DNA from: Moesziomyces globuligerus
Taxonomy: Eukaryota > Basidiomycota > Ustilaginomycetes > Ustilaginales > Ustilaginaceae
NCBI GenBank assembly: GCA_030849465.1
Contig: JARVLF010000015.1
Span: 2,294,001-2,358,000, forward strand
Length of the DNA: 64,000 bases
Direction: 5' to 3'
Part shown: piece after piece, positions 9,107 to 17,907 of the stretch
Numbering within the stretch: the stretch's first letter is position 1
Layout of the letters: every line of letters starts with the position of its first letter
Notes under the pieces: model-generated
The model's database searches: none
Told to the model about the DNA's origin: nothing
What the model saw: the letters and a program-made list of their open reading frames with translations, nothing else
Translations under genes and position numbers: made by a program

Positions 9107-11881
9107 ATGGCCGCCGCACCCTTCGACCTGCGCATGCCGCGCCTCGAGGGCCATCTCGTCCTCAACACTGCCAGTCTCTCGGACAGTCCTCAGACCAGCA
9201 ATCGCACCGCTTGGTCCGAAAAGTGGTGCAGCCTCGAGGATGGCCGTCTCCTCGTCTACCACGATCGCACCGCCGCCATCGTCGCCCCGGACGAGCCCGT
9301 CTGCACCATCGACCTTCGCTCCTTCGGCTTCGTCCAGCCCGCTTCCTCGTCTGCCGATGCCTTGCACGTCCTCGTCCTCAGTTGCACACCGCTCGAGCCG
9401 CTCAAATCGTCCCGCCTCTTCCGCCCAAAGTCAGCATTGAGCTTGAACCGCCTCCACTTTGACAGTGCGCCCCGTGATCCCTTCGATCGCGAACCGCGCC
9501 CGTCTACCAACTCGTCCCTGGGCCGAGTAAGCTTCCAGGCACTCTCCTCTGGCAGACATTCTCCACTCGTCGACGTACAATGCCGATCGCCTCAAGCTTC
9601 CAACTCATGGGCCAAGCTTAGGTCCGGCTCGCGCAAACTTTACGCCAAAGTAGCCACCTCCAGCACCAGCCTACGCACTTTGGCCGACGGCCCTGTCGCC
9701 GTCGCATCCGCCACCTCTAGCATCAACTCCGTCGCCGACGCGACCGACTTCACCGAGATCACGTCCAGCGGCGCACCTTCACCCCTCACTCCGCACTCCT
9801 ACAACTTCAGCCCCGGCTACGAGCGCGTCTTTCTACGCGCTGCCTCCTTGGACGCCTTTGAGAGCTGGCTTGAAGCTTTATCGCGTACATTCAGGCTGCT
9901 CCAGGAGGACCTCGATTCGATGCCTGCTCACTTGCTGCGAACGCAGCGCGTCTCGTCGCGCCCGTCCCTGAGCAACCTTCCGGGCTTCCGGACGCCTGCG
10001 AGTCTCACAAGCAGCCCATTGCTCTCAAGCGTGGACGGATATGCCATGTCGGTGGCCGATGACACGACGCCAAAGGCTGTCCGCAAGCGAGTCGCTTCCT
10101 CCGCCAGCCTCGGCTGGGCAGTGGGCAGCTCTCGAGCATTGCAACAGGCGGCGTCGGATCGCTCTGGTGGTCTAGAATCCGCGCCCTTCTTCCCCGGCTT
10201 GACCGCCGCAGAATGCATGCATCCACGCGCCGAACTGGTCTCTGCTACCAGAGCCCAGGCCATGGGTCCTCCTGACACCAATCACAGCCGACTCGAACGC
10301 AAGCACAAGAGATCTATCTCCACTGCCTCATCTTCGTTGTCCATTTCGGGGTCTGGCAAGCTCTCCATCACACGGCGCAACAGCATCTCGAGCGCGCACT
10401 TGCTCTCTCCCTCCTCGAGGCATGCTCGTCCTGCTACAGCCGAGGCTCTCCCGCCCTCGTCCAGACAGCTCGTGTTCAAACGCACCGGCGATGCGACGCC
10501 CAGTGAGGCTGTCGGAGGCGGACCTGTTGCTATGGCGACGCCAGGTGCTGGTGTTTCGACGACCAGGCACCGCCGATCGGGCTCGGTCCTGCGCTTCGGC
10601 TCTGCACGCATCCTGGGCTGGCGCGACAACTCTGCCGTGTCCGAGACTCTCGAAGCCCAAAAAAAGCCAGTTGGACTCGGCCTCGAGGTCGGCGGCCGGG
10701 ACCAGTCGCTCGGCTCGCTCGATACGCGGCGACACGAGTCGATGAGAGGCCTGGCCAAGCTCAAGTCGTTTCGGCTGTTGCCCAAATCGAGCGTAGAGAC
10801 TGGCGGTGGGTCCGGATCGCCGGCCCCGCACTGCATCCTGCAAGACGGCCACACTGCGCGTCCGGATCAGGTCCAAGAGGGAATGGGGAAGAAGGCGAGA
10901 GGAATGTCGCGCACGTCCTCGCTCCTGAGCCTGACGAGGCATACGTTCAGCTCGCTCCGCGACAGGTCGCGGCCGAGCGTGAAGCACACGTTTGCGACGC
11001 CGGCAAGCGATGCATACGAACAGGCCACACAGATGGGCAGCCCCGTGCGCGTTCAGACAGCAGACGGCGACTTTAGCTACGAGCTCGTACAGCCGGCTGG
11101 CCCGGCAGACTGCGACGCCACGTCCGATCTCGCGCCACCGATCGAAGGTGCCGCCGCTTCAGGAATGTCAGCTTACGAGGAGCTGGTGCAGCCCGATGCG
11201 TCGTTTGGAATGCACACGGACGCTTCCCGGGAGGAGACCGCGTTGGGTCTTGAGGGAGTGGCTGAGCGCGCGAGTGGGAGCGTTACCGCGTCGCCGCTGG
11301 CGGTGGAGCGCATCCTACCGCCGGAGCAGATGATCCACGCGTTTGACCAGCTGCGCGCGTCGGATCCGGAGCGCAGCTGCGACTGGCTGGGGCGGATCGA
11401 GACGGCGGCGCGCCGCGGGAGCGTCGACTGGGCGGCGGCGTCGGCGGGTCGCCAGCGCGCGCTGCGGCCGGCGGCGTCGCAGTCGTTTGCGGTGCGAGCG
11501 GGCTCGGTGGACCTGGATGCGCTCGCCCGTGCCGCGGAAGGCCCGCGCCTTCGCACCTCGATCTCGGCCTGGGACTTGCCGGCTGCGAAGCGCGATGGAG
11601 AGCACTCGCCCGCACAACAGCGGCCCGAGCTGCTGCCAGAGCTCGAGCAGGACGAGAACGTGGGTAGGTCGTTGCCCGCGCCTCCGCGCGCGTCCAAGCG
11701 CCGCGCGCTCGTCAGCGCTGCTACTCCGCGGGGCGCGTCGCTCCGGGCGTTGCAACCGCTCGGCGAGCGCACCAATCGGCAACTGCACGTGGCCATGCCC
11801 AACTTGGGAGACCTCAAGCTGGTGGAGCACGCTTCGCCCGTCCGACGCACTAGGCTCGCTCAGAGCATCGTCACTGCGTGA
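9107..11881 (+). CDS. Large PH-domain protein with disordered, Ser-rich body
   Basis: The ATG at 9107 in the context ACAATGG begins a 924-residue protein. Residues 10-55 (LEGHLVLNTASL, then WSEKWCSLEDGRLLVYHD) match the first strands of a pleckstrin-homology domain. The closing helix (FLRAASLDAFESWLEALSRTF) appears only near residue 240-260, so the domain seems interrupted by a ~130-residue Ser-rich insertion. The rest is low-complexity, rich in Ser, Arg and Pro, with many RxxS-type sites. PH domains bind phosphoinositides or proteins at membranes, so a cortical signalling or adaptor role is plausible but inferred. No catalytic domain is seen. It is intron-free and converges with the heme oxygenase gene. 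Confidence 0.7.
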   Translation: MAAAPFDLRMPRLEGHLVLNTASLSDSPQTSNRTAWSEKWCSLEDGRLLVYHDRTAAIVAPDEPVCTIDLRSFGFVQPASSSADALHVLVLSCTPLEPLKSSRLFRPKSALSLNRLHFDSAPRDPFDREPRPSTNSSLGRVSFQALSSGRHSPLVDVQCRSPQASNSWAKLRSGSRKLYAKVATSSTSLRTLADGPVAVASATSSINSVADATDFTEITSSGAPSPLTPHSYNFSPGYERVFLRAASLDAFESWLEALSRTFRLLQEDLDSMPAHLLRTQRVSSRPSLSNLPGFRTPASLTSSPLLSSVDGYAMSVADDTTPKAVRKRVASSASLGWAVGSSRALQQAASDRSGGLESAPFFPGLTAAECMHPRAELVSATRAQAMGPPDTNHSRLERKHKRSISTASSSLSISGSGKLSITRRNSISSAHLLSPSSRHARPATAEALPPSSRQLVFKRTGDATPSEAVGGGPVAMATPGAGVSTTRHRRSGSVLRFGSARILGWRDNSAVSETLEAQKKPVGLGLEVGGRDQSLGSLDTRRHESMRGLAKLKSFRLLPKSSVETGGGSGSPAPHCILQDGHTARPDQVQEGMGKKARGMSRTSSLLSLTRHTFSSLRDRSRPSVKHTFATPASDAYEQATQMGSPVRVQTADGDFSYELVQPAGPADCDATSDLAPPIEGAAASGMSAYEELVQPDASFGMHTDASREETALGLEGVAERASGSVTASPLAVERILPPEQMIHAFDQLRASDPERSCDWLGRIETAARRGSVDWAAASAGRQRALRPAASQSFAVRAGSVDLDALARAAEGPRLRTSISAWDLPAAKRDGEHSPAQQRPELLPELEQDENVGRSLPAPPRASKRRALVSAATPRGASLRALQPLGERTNRQLHVAMPNLGDLKLVEHASPVRRTRLAQSIVTA

Positions 11882-12120
11882 GGCAGCACTCGAAATCGCA
11901 CTCTGTTCACAGATCGACACTTGAGCGACTCGTGGGTTTGTGGTCCTGTCATTGAGTGGGCTCGTCGAGAGTGGATTCGCGACGGGAAAGGTGGGGTGGT
12001 GAGTGGGTACTGAGAGGTGCTGGATGTGCGGATCCGGATGGAGATGCGAGTAGATTGGAGTCGATGCTACACAAAACGGATGGGCAAGAAGGGGGAGTGT
12101 GGATGGAGCGGGGGGATTTG

Positions 12121-13320
12121 CTATGCGAGGATTGGAGGTGTGGAGGACGAGTGGGCGAGCCAAGCTGCGGTGATTGAAGCCGTAGCGGCTGCGACGACGA
12201 TGAGGGCTGTGGTATTGAGGCGCTGGCTGTGTTTGTGTGCTCCGACTTGGGCCATGGATTGAGGTTGGCGGAGGTCGGGTGGGAGGAGGCTTTCGAAGAG
12301 CGCCGTATTGAGGTCGAATGCGGTGTTTGCTTCTGCGACGACGGCTGGGATTTGAGCTGGTTTGGCGTTCATCGCTGACCTGAATCGGGACTTGAGCTCG
12401 TCGGGCGACTCGAAGGTGTAGAAGTCAAATCCGCGCGATGGGGTTGGGAACCGTTTGACGACACGACGCTGGATATGTTGACCGCCAGAAAGATCGCCCA
12501 AATACCGTGTATACGCGTGGGCCAACAACAGCCCCCCATCCTCGGCATCCTGGGCTCGGAGAAGTGCATGCACATAGCGCAACGTTGCAGCCACCTGCAC
12601 CGGTCGTAGCAACGCCACATGCTCCACCGTCAACCCAGCTCGTGAAGAGCCACACAGCTCGAATGCCCCTGGTGTCGAAGCTGAGACGAGCTCCAGCAGT
12701 TGGGTTCTCGCCTGGCGGTTTTCGACATCTTGACCCTCGCCCGGAGTGAGAGCGTGTTCATCGTGCGCATGCGTAGCGAGGTCCGAGAGCGTGGCACCCG
12801 TGTGCGACTCGATCACATCCAGATGCACGCGCACATCGTCGAGCAACGCCGCACTCCGCCCCAACGCCTCGACCAACCCAGCATCATCAAACAACGGCGA
12901 CAGCAACGGCGAAGCGCGCGACGCGACCATCGACGATTCCAAAACACTACAGCACAACCCTTCGTCAGCACATAGAAGCTCCCAAAGCGGTTGAAGCCCG
13001 CGTGCGGCTAGAGGTGGGGGTAAGACTTACGTGTAGATGGCAGCGAGCATGATGTTGAAGCGAACGTAGTCGGTTCGATCAAAGAGCAGTTGCTCGTCGG
13101 TGTTGGGCGTGGCGTGCGAGCGGAGGAGGAGAGCGACGCCGCGCGACCTTTCCACTGCGCGATGCGTTGCGGCCGTGCCGAGGCGCAGTGCCTCTGCCAA
13201 CGACCCAGCCGGCGCCTCGTCGACGAGCGGCTTGGCCGCGTGCGCATGGTGGTAGGCGCGCGCCTGCGCCGCCAGCGGCACAGGCAGCATCGCGCTCAGC
13301 TTGGCAAATGGACACGTCAT
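12121..13320 (-). CDS. Heme oxygenase with C-terminal membrane anchor
   Basis: Exons 13320-13031 and 12946-12121 join through an intron with GTAAGT, CTGAC and TAG, giving 371 residues. Key family features are the proximal heme ligand His53 (GTAATHRAVE) and the signature YTRYLGDLSGGQHIQRRV. Heme oxygenase opens heme to biliverdin, CO and Fe2+, using electrons from NADPH-P450 reductase. A ~20-residue hydrophobic segment at the extreme C-terminus (ALIVVAAATASITAAWLA) fits a tail anchor, placing the enzyme on the ER facing the cytosol like Hmx1. The N-terminus has a ~40-residue extension with a Cys-Pro pair (TCPFAK) resembling a heme-regulatory motif. Upstream lie a TATA box and two iron-GATA-type sites, suggesting control by iron. 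Confidence 0.92.
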
Positions 13321-13401
13321 GGTAGCTCGAGTAGCGCAGGTATGAGAAGAATCGAAAAGCTGAACGCTGGAGAGATCGACGAGATGCCGAGAGCGCCGCT
13401 C

Positions 13402-13409
13402 TATATATA
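13402..13409 (-). promoter_or_regulatory. TATA box of the heme oxygenase gene
   Basis: The octamer TATATATA lies about 83 bases upstream of the heme oxygenase ATG, a normal position for a TATA element in a G+C-rich genome where such runs are rare. Confidence 0.6.
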
Positions 13410-13622
13410 CACCGACCGGATGGCGAGGGACGAGACGCTGCGAGGTGAAGGCACCAAGGCCGAGAGATGCTGTGCTCCGAGTGCTTTGGAGGCTGAAGCG
13501 CGTTCAACCCAAGGGTCCCTTTGCTGCCTGACCTGCTGCTGAGCCAAAGTGGAGCTTGGCTGCGCATCGGTGAATGCAGGCCGGGTGCCTGAACTCGTCG
13601 GATGCACAATTCGATTTCCACC

Positions 13623-13652
13623 AAAAAAAAAAAAAAAGAAAGAAAGAAAGAG
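13623..13652 (+). repeat. Poly-A run followed by GAAA repeats
   Basis: Fourteen A are followed by three GAAA units. A T-rich run of nine follows about 30 bases later. Such tracts exclude nucleosomes and are common in fungal promoters. Confidence 0.8.
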
Positions 13653-14129
13653 AGGATCGGGCAGTTGCCAAGGCCTCCTTTTTTTTTGGCTGCGCGCGCG
13701 TCTATCCACCAAATCCAAACACCCCTGCATACACGTCCGTGATCCTTCCCCGCTCGACCTGAAGCACGCTTATCGCAACCCCCCACCCCCTCAGCACACG
13801 TGCAACCTTACCTGCCTCGCGAGTACATCGGACCTTCATACAGTTATGAGAAATGCTGTCATGTCAAGCCACGCCCTTGGTGGGCGTTTGCCCCTCGCGC
13901 CTCCACCCGAAGGCGCGAGGGAGGGAGGTGGGTTGGGCGCGCGCGCGCCCGTGCGTGCCAGAGGGCGGGATCGGTGCATGCGGTCTCCTGGCGAGGCATC
14001 CCGCGAGACGAAGCGCCGACCCTTGACGCAAGCGCGATGGCGACCCGGGAGGAAAGGAGGTGAGAGGGGCCTGGTGCGTACGCGATTGGCGGGGCGTGGC
14101 GCCTCGGCAAAAAAAGCGTCTACGATCTA

Positions 14130-14138
14130 ATCAGATAA
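14130..14138 (+). promoter_or_regulatory. Iron-GATA-type site ATCAGATAA, copy 1
   Basis: The nonamer equals the ATCWGATAA consensus associated with fungal iron-responsive GATA repressors (the Urbs1/SreA/Sre1 class). It lies about 810 bases upstream of the heme oxygenase start. The surrounding bases (AATCAGATAA, then ATCG and ACCCTCC) recur at copy 2. Confidence 0.5.
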
Positions 14139-14435
14139 AATCGACCCTCCTGCATCCTGCATCCCCAAGGCCACCTCGGCCGCCGTGCCGTTTCCGTGGC
14201 TAGACGCAACGTACGATGCAACCGAGGGCATGCACTGCCAAGACTCGAGTCATCGTAGCGCCGCATCGTGCAGCTCGAACAGCACCGCAGAGTGGCCAGC
14301 TTACCGACACTGCGTCCACCCCGCGACGCACCAACGCATTGTCGCGCCGATGCACGAATGCTAGCTCGGTCCTCGGCTCGGCACGCCATCGATCCGGGCA
14401 CTGCTGCTCGGAGGTCCGAAGACGTCCGATGTCCA

Positions 14436-14444
14436 ATCAGATAA
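14436..14444 (+). promoter_or_regulatory. Iron-GATA-type site ATCAGATAA, copy 2
   Basis: This is a second exact ATCAGATAA in the same orientation, 306 bases from the first and about 1.1 kb upstream of heme oxygenase. The flanks are also similar (ATCG, then CCACCCTCC). Confidence 0.5.
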
Positions 14445-14540
14445 GATCGCCACCCTCCGAGTGGCTTGAGCGCTCGGCGCTTGCCACTGATGCATATACA
14501 CACGACGCGATCGTGCCTCTACGCTAGTGAACACTGTGGT

Positions 14541-15948
14541 CTACGCGCGCGCGACCCAAGGAATGCTCTGCGGCTCCGCACACAGCCAATGCCGCGCCAT
14601 GATCTCCGCCCCACCTCCGTCTTCGATCTTTCTAAACACCTGTAGAGGTCTTGAGAAGCCTACGCCTACGCCGTGAGCGATGGTTTGGACGAGGTGTAGG
14701 CCTAACGCTTCGAGGATCCACTCAAAGTCCAAGGGTCGCAGCTGGAGCGCCTTGATCTTTGCGCGCACGCGGGGTTCGAGGCCGTGCGTCGAGGCGTAGC
14801 TGCGCCATTCCTGGGGCTCGAGCAGCAGCAGACCGTTCGGACGCAGCACCGAGCGGATGCGCGAGAAGAGCTTGCCCAGCCCCGCGTCGCCCTGCTGGAT
14901 ATGCACCCATTTGGTCAGCGATAGCGCCAACACGACGTCGTAGCCGAGCGAGTCTCGGACCCGCACGCGGTCGAGGTCGCGGGAAGAGTAGTCGAAGGGA
15001 CTCGTAGGCGAGGAGGGCGAAAGGTTCGCCCACTCGGCCGCAATAAAATCCAGGTACGGCGGGCTGAGCTGCGTGCTCGCATCGGGCACCGCTGAAGGCA
15101 CGGGCTCGGTGCGCTCCGGCGTGTCGGCATCGGAAATCACCGAGATGGCGGATCCCGTGCGTTCGGGGTTGCGGAATGCCGGGATGGATCCGAAGAGCAC
15201 CGGGAACACCGAGGGAAAGAAGGACGCATCCGCCGGTAGATGAGGAGCTGCCACGGTACCGGGCGACTCTGCACTCGAGGAACTCCGCACCAGTGTCTCG
15301 GGCACACCTTGTGGTCGTTGCAGCGACCTCGCTACCGCAGCCGCCTCTTTGGCCTGGTGTATGAGGTCCGGATCGATGTCGACGCCGAGCACATGGAGCG
15401 GCTTGCGCTTGTTCGTTTGACGTCCATCTGCATCTTGCGGTGCGGCGTAGCGTGGCAAAGTCTGCGCGAGCTGCAGCGTGAGCTTACCCGAATTGCAGCC
15501 GATATCCAGCACGTCGGTGACGGGGATGGCGTGGCACGAGATGTAGGCGACCAAGGCCGCGACGCGATTGTCGAGCGCCAGCGCCGGATGAACGGACGAG
15601 GGCGCGCCGGTAGAGACGCTGAGGCTGGTGGGATTGCGGATGTGGTAGTAGCGTTGAAAGTTGCCGTACACCGGCTTGCGCGTGTGGCCGGAGCGTTGGC
15701 CAGCTGCGCTAGGGTGCTTGGCGGCCTTGTGGCGCATCGAGCCGACGACGTGCGCTGCGCAAGCTGACGATGGAGGTGTTGGGGTCAGCGAGAGAAGAAG
15801 GAAAGCGGACCCTGCACGAGACACCGAGAATAAACTGGCAGTGTGAGATCGTAGACTCACACACGTTCCGAGGCGGCGCCACGTCGGTGATGCCGGTAGC
15901 TGTGTCGTTCGGCTCATCGACCGCGTGATCTTTCGCGCGGCGAGCCAT
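14541..15948 (-). CDS. Bin3-type SAM-dependent RNA methyltransferase
   Basis: Exons 15948-15861 and 15763-14541 join through a 97-base intron (GTGAGT, CTGAC, CAG), giving 436 residues. The domain begins GNFQRYYHIRN, then shows SAM motif I (VLDIGCNSGKLTLQLAQ) and motif II (VLGVDIDPDLI). A long insertion follows, then the family hallmark LSLTKWVHIQQGDAGLGKLF, LRPNGLLLLEPQEW, and a C-terminal RPLQVFRK. This is the MePCE/Bin3 family, which methylates the 5' gamma-phosphate of non-coding RNAs. The fission yeast member Bmc1 acts with telomerase and U6 RNA. Which RNA is the target here is unknown. The unspliced frame is also open through the intron, so a naive call would give a wrong, longer N-terminus. 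Confidence 0.87.
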
Positions 15949-16804
15949 GCGTGTGGACGGCCCCTTGCTTGCCCAAGATGAGAACACAGCGCGTGAGGTG
16001 CTACTGTACATCTTGGATCAAGAGGCCGTCGCACCCAAGCCGATGAGAGGCGATGCCGAGGGCTGGAGGAGCCGAGCTGAGGCGGGCATGGCGACTCGTT
16101 GGGCGGATGGCCTATGCGCGACCCAGTCCAGGCACGATGACCGGCTCAGCTGCAGCCTGGCGCGCATCGCTGTCCAAGCGCCAATTGTGATTCTCTTTTG
16201 GATTGGTTTTTAGGCGGCGGCCAGAAGCCGAAAGCGCGCGCTCGCATGCGGCGGATGCAGCATCGGGGGCAGCGTGGCCGCCCGCCGCGTTGAGTGGTCT
16301 CGCACCCACCCAACGCCCTGCAGCTCGGCGCGCAGCCAACTGCAGAGAGACTCTCAGTCTTGGACACGTCGCCGCCTCGTCGTCCTCATCGCCACACCTT
16401 CTCAACTCCATCATCTCCCCTTCCCACCCCTCCCGCCCAACTATCACCGGCTTTCTCTCTCTCTCCTCCACTTTGACTCCCCCATCCCCTCCCTCACGTT
16501 CCACTGCCACCTTCCCTTCGTACCCGCGATCGTTTCGCTTCACCCCAATTTGTGGCCCGCTGCTCGTCGCTTCTGCATCACCTATTCCCAGCGCTGCCCT
16601 TCTTATCCACGCTACATCGCTGCACTTCAGCCCCTCACAGCATCCACTAAAGCCGCACCGCCTACACGCCTCTGTCATTCCTACCATCGAGCTTAACATC
16701 CAGCTCGAAGCACGCACACTCGCCGCGCAACCCTAACTTTATCTTCACGTCATTCTGCAGCCCTCTGCAGCTTTCGCCACTCCGGAAACCCTGACTCAAG
16801 CATC
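15949..16804. promoter_or_regulatory. Divergent upstream region of the Bin3-type and RRM-fold genes
   Basis: This 856-base stretch separates two divergent genes. Its right half (about 16370-16800) is strongly pyrimidine-rich, with several CTCTC runs, fitting a leader for the gene at 16805. I see no TATA box and no gene. Confidence 0.45.
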
Positions 16805-17755
16805 ATGTCGGTCGCTTCCGCACTGCCGCTGCTCTCGCCGCTGGTGACGCGCATCCTCGAGCTCTCGGGCTTCCCGCCGCAGCTCAAGACGCGCGATCTG
16901 CAGCAGGTGTTCGCCGCCTACGAGGACGACAAGGGCGGCTACAAGATCAAGTGGGTCGACGACACGACGGCGCTCATCATCTTTGCCGATCCGGCCACCG
17001 CCAAGAAGGCGTATCTGCGCACCATCATGGCGCCGCCCGCGCACCTCATCAACGACACGGGCGTGCCCGCCAAGGTCAAGCCCTACGACGGCGACGATGC
17101 GAGCGCCATCATCTCGAGCGTTTCCAATCGCCAGCGCTCGCGCTCCAATGCTGGCGGCGTGCTGGGTAGCCCCACCAAGCAGCACGCCGAGCTCGCCGCG
17201 CCCGCTACGCCCGAGCATCCCAAGCCTCTGCGCGCGCATGCGCATACGCCCTCGTTCGGCCGCTCGCTCGGTCACAGACGTCAGCAGAGCGGCTCCAACC
17301 CCAACCTTCCACCCAAGCCTGTGGCTGCGGCGTTGTTCGATGCGGCCAACGGTGGGCCTTCGCCCGCCAACCGCGTGCTCGCCGGCGTGGATACGCTCAG
17401 TGGCATCGCGGGTCTGCCCGCAAATCCGGTCGTGGCGGCTAGGTCTTCGCTCGTCGCCGACTCGCCTACAAAGATGTCGCGCACCACCAGCAGCAGCCTC
17501 AACGACGACGCGCTCGAGTCGGGCTTCGAGAGCCTCTCGCTCGTCAGTGGCTCGGCGTCTCGCACGGCTACGCCGGATGCTCTGCTAGCAGCTGCACCCA
17601 TCGCAGGTGCAAACGGAGCGCCAAAGAGATTCAGCCCCGCCGGTGCACACAGTCACCTCGGTCCGTCGCCTCAGCTCCGCAACGACTCGGCCGCATCACC
17701 ACAGAACGCCCAGCCGGATCGCACGCGTCTGCCGCAGTCGACAACGGTCGGATAG
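16805..17755 (+). CDS. RRM-fold protein resembling R3HCC1L, with disordered tail
   Basis: The 316-residue protein starts with a compact domain at residues 15-100. It contains LELSGFPPQLKTRDLQQVF, then YKIKWVDDTTALIIFADPA and AKKAYL, a pattern seen in the RRM-like domain of R3HCC1/R3HCC1L proteins. After residue ~100 it is low-complexity, rich in Ser, Pro, Ala and Asn. An RNA-binding or scaffold role is inferred from the fold; the canonical RNP aromatic residues are not obvious, so RNA binding is uncertain. The gene is intron-free and its end faces the Rsm22 gene. Confidence 0.6.
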   Translation: MSVASALPLLSPLVTRILELSGFPPQLKTRDLQQVFAAYEDDKGGYKIKWVDDTTALIIFADPATAKKAYLRTIMAPPAHLINDTGVPAKVKPYDGDDASAIISSVSNRQRSRSNAGGVLGSPTKQHAELAAPATPEHPKPLRAHAHTPSFGRSLGHRRQQSGSNPNLPPKPVAAALFDAANGGPSPANRVLAGVDTLSGIAGLPANPVVAARSSLVADSPTKMSRTTSSSLNDDALESGFESLSLVSGSASRTATPDALLAAAPIAGANGAPKRFSPAGAHSHLGPSPQLRNDSAASPQNAQPDRTRLPQSTTVG

Positions 17756-17907
17756 CCAAGTGTCGAGGTCGTGGGCCGCTTAACTTAGTCCGGCCCGCTT
17801 CTTTCTCGCTCTGGTCGGTTGTATCCTTATTCCCGTATCACTCGCACACGCATATGAATCTCGCATATACCTCGTCTTTCCTCCTCGATCTGTGCGTGCG
17901 CGCGGTT

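Larger units (their letters stand above)
13321..14540. other. Long upstream region of the heme oxygenase gene
   Basis: This 1.2 kb stretch lies between the starts and ends of two minus-strand genes, so it is the upstream region of heme oxygenase and the downstream region of the Bin3-type gene. It holds the TATA box, a poly-A/GAAA tract, a CACGTG at 13797-13802 and two ATCAGATAA sites. I see no convincing gene in it. Confidence 0.5.

Noticed and set aside
13797..13802. CACGTG upstream of heme oxygenase as a specific control site
   Set aside because: A palindromic hexamer is expected by chance in DNA of this composition, and no second copy or context supports it.
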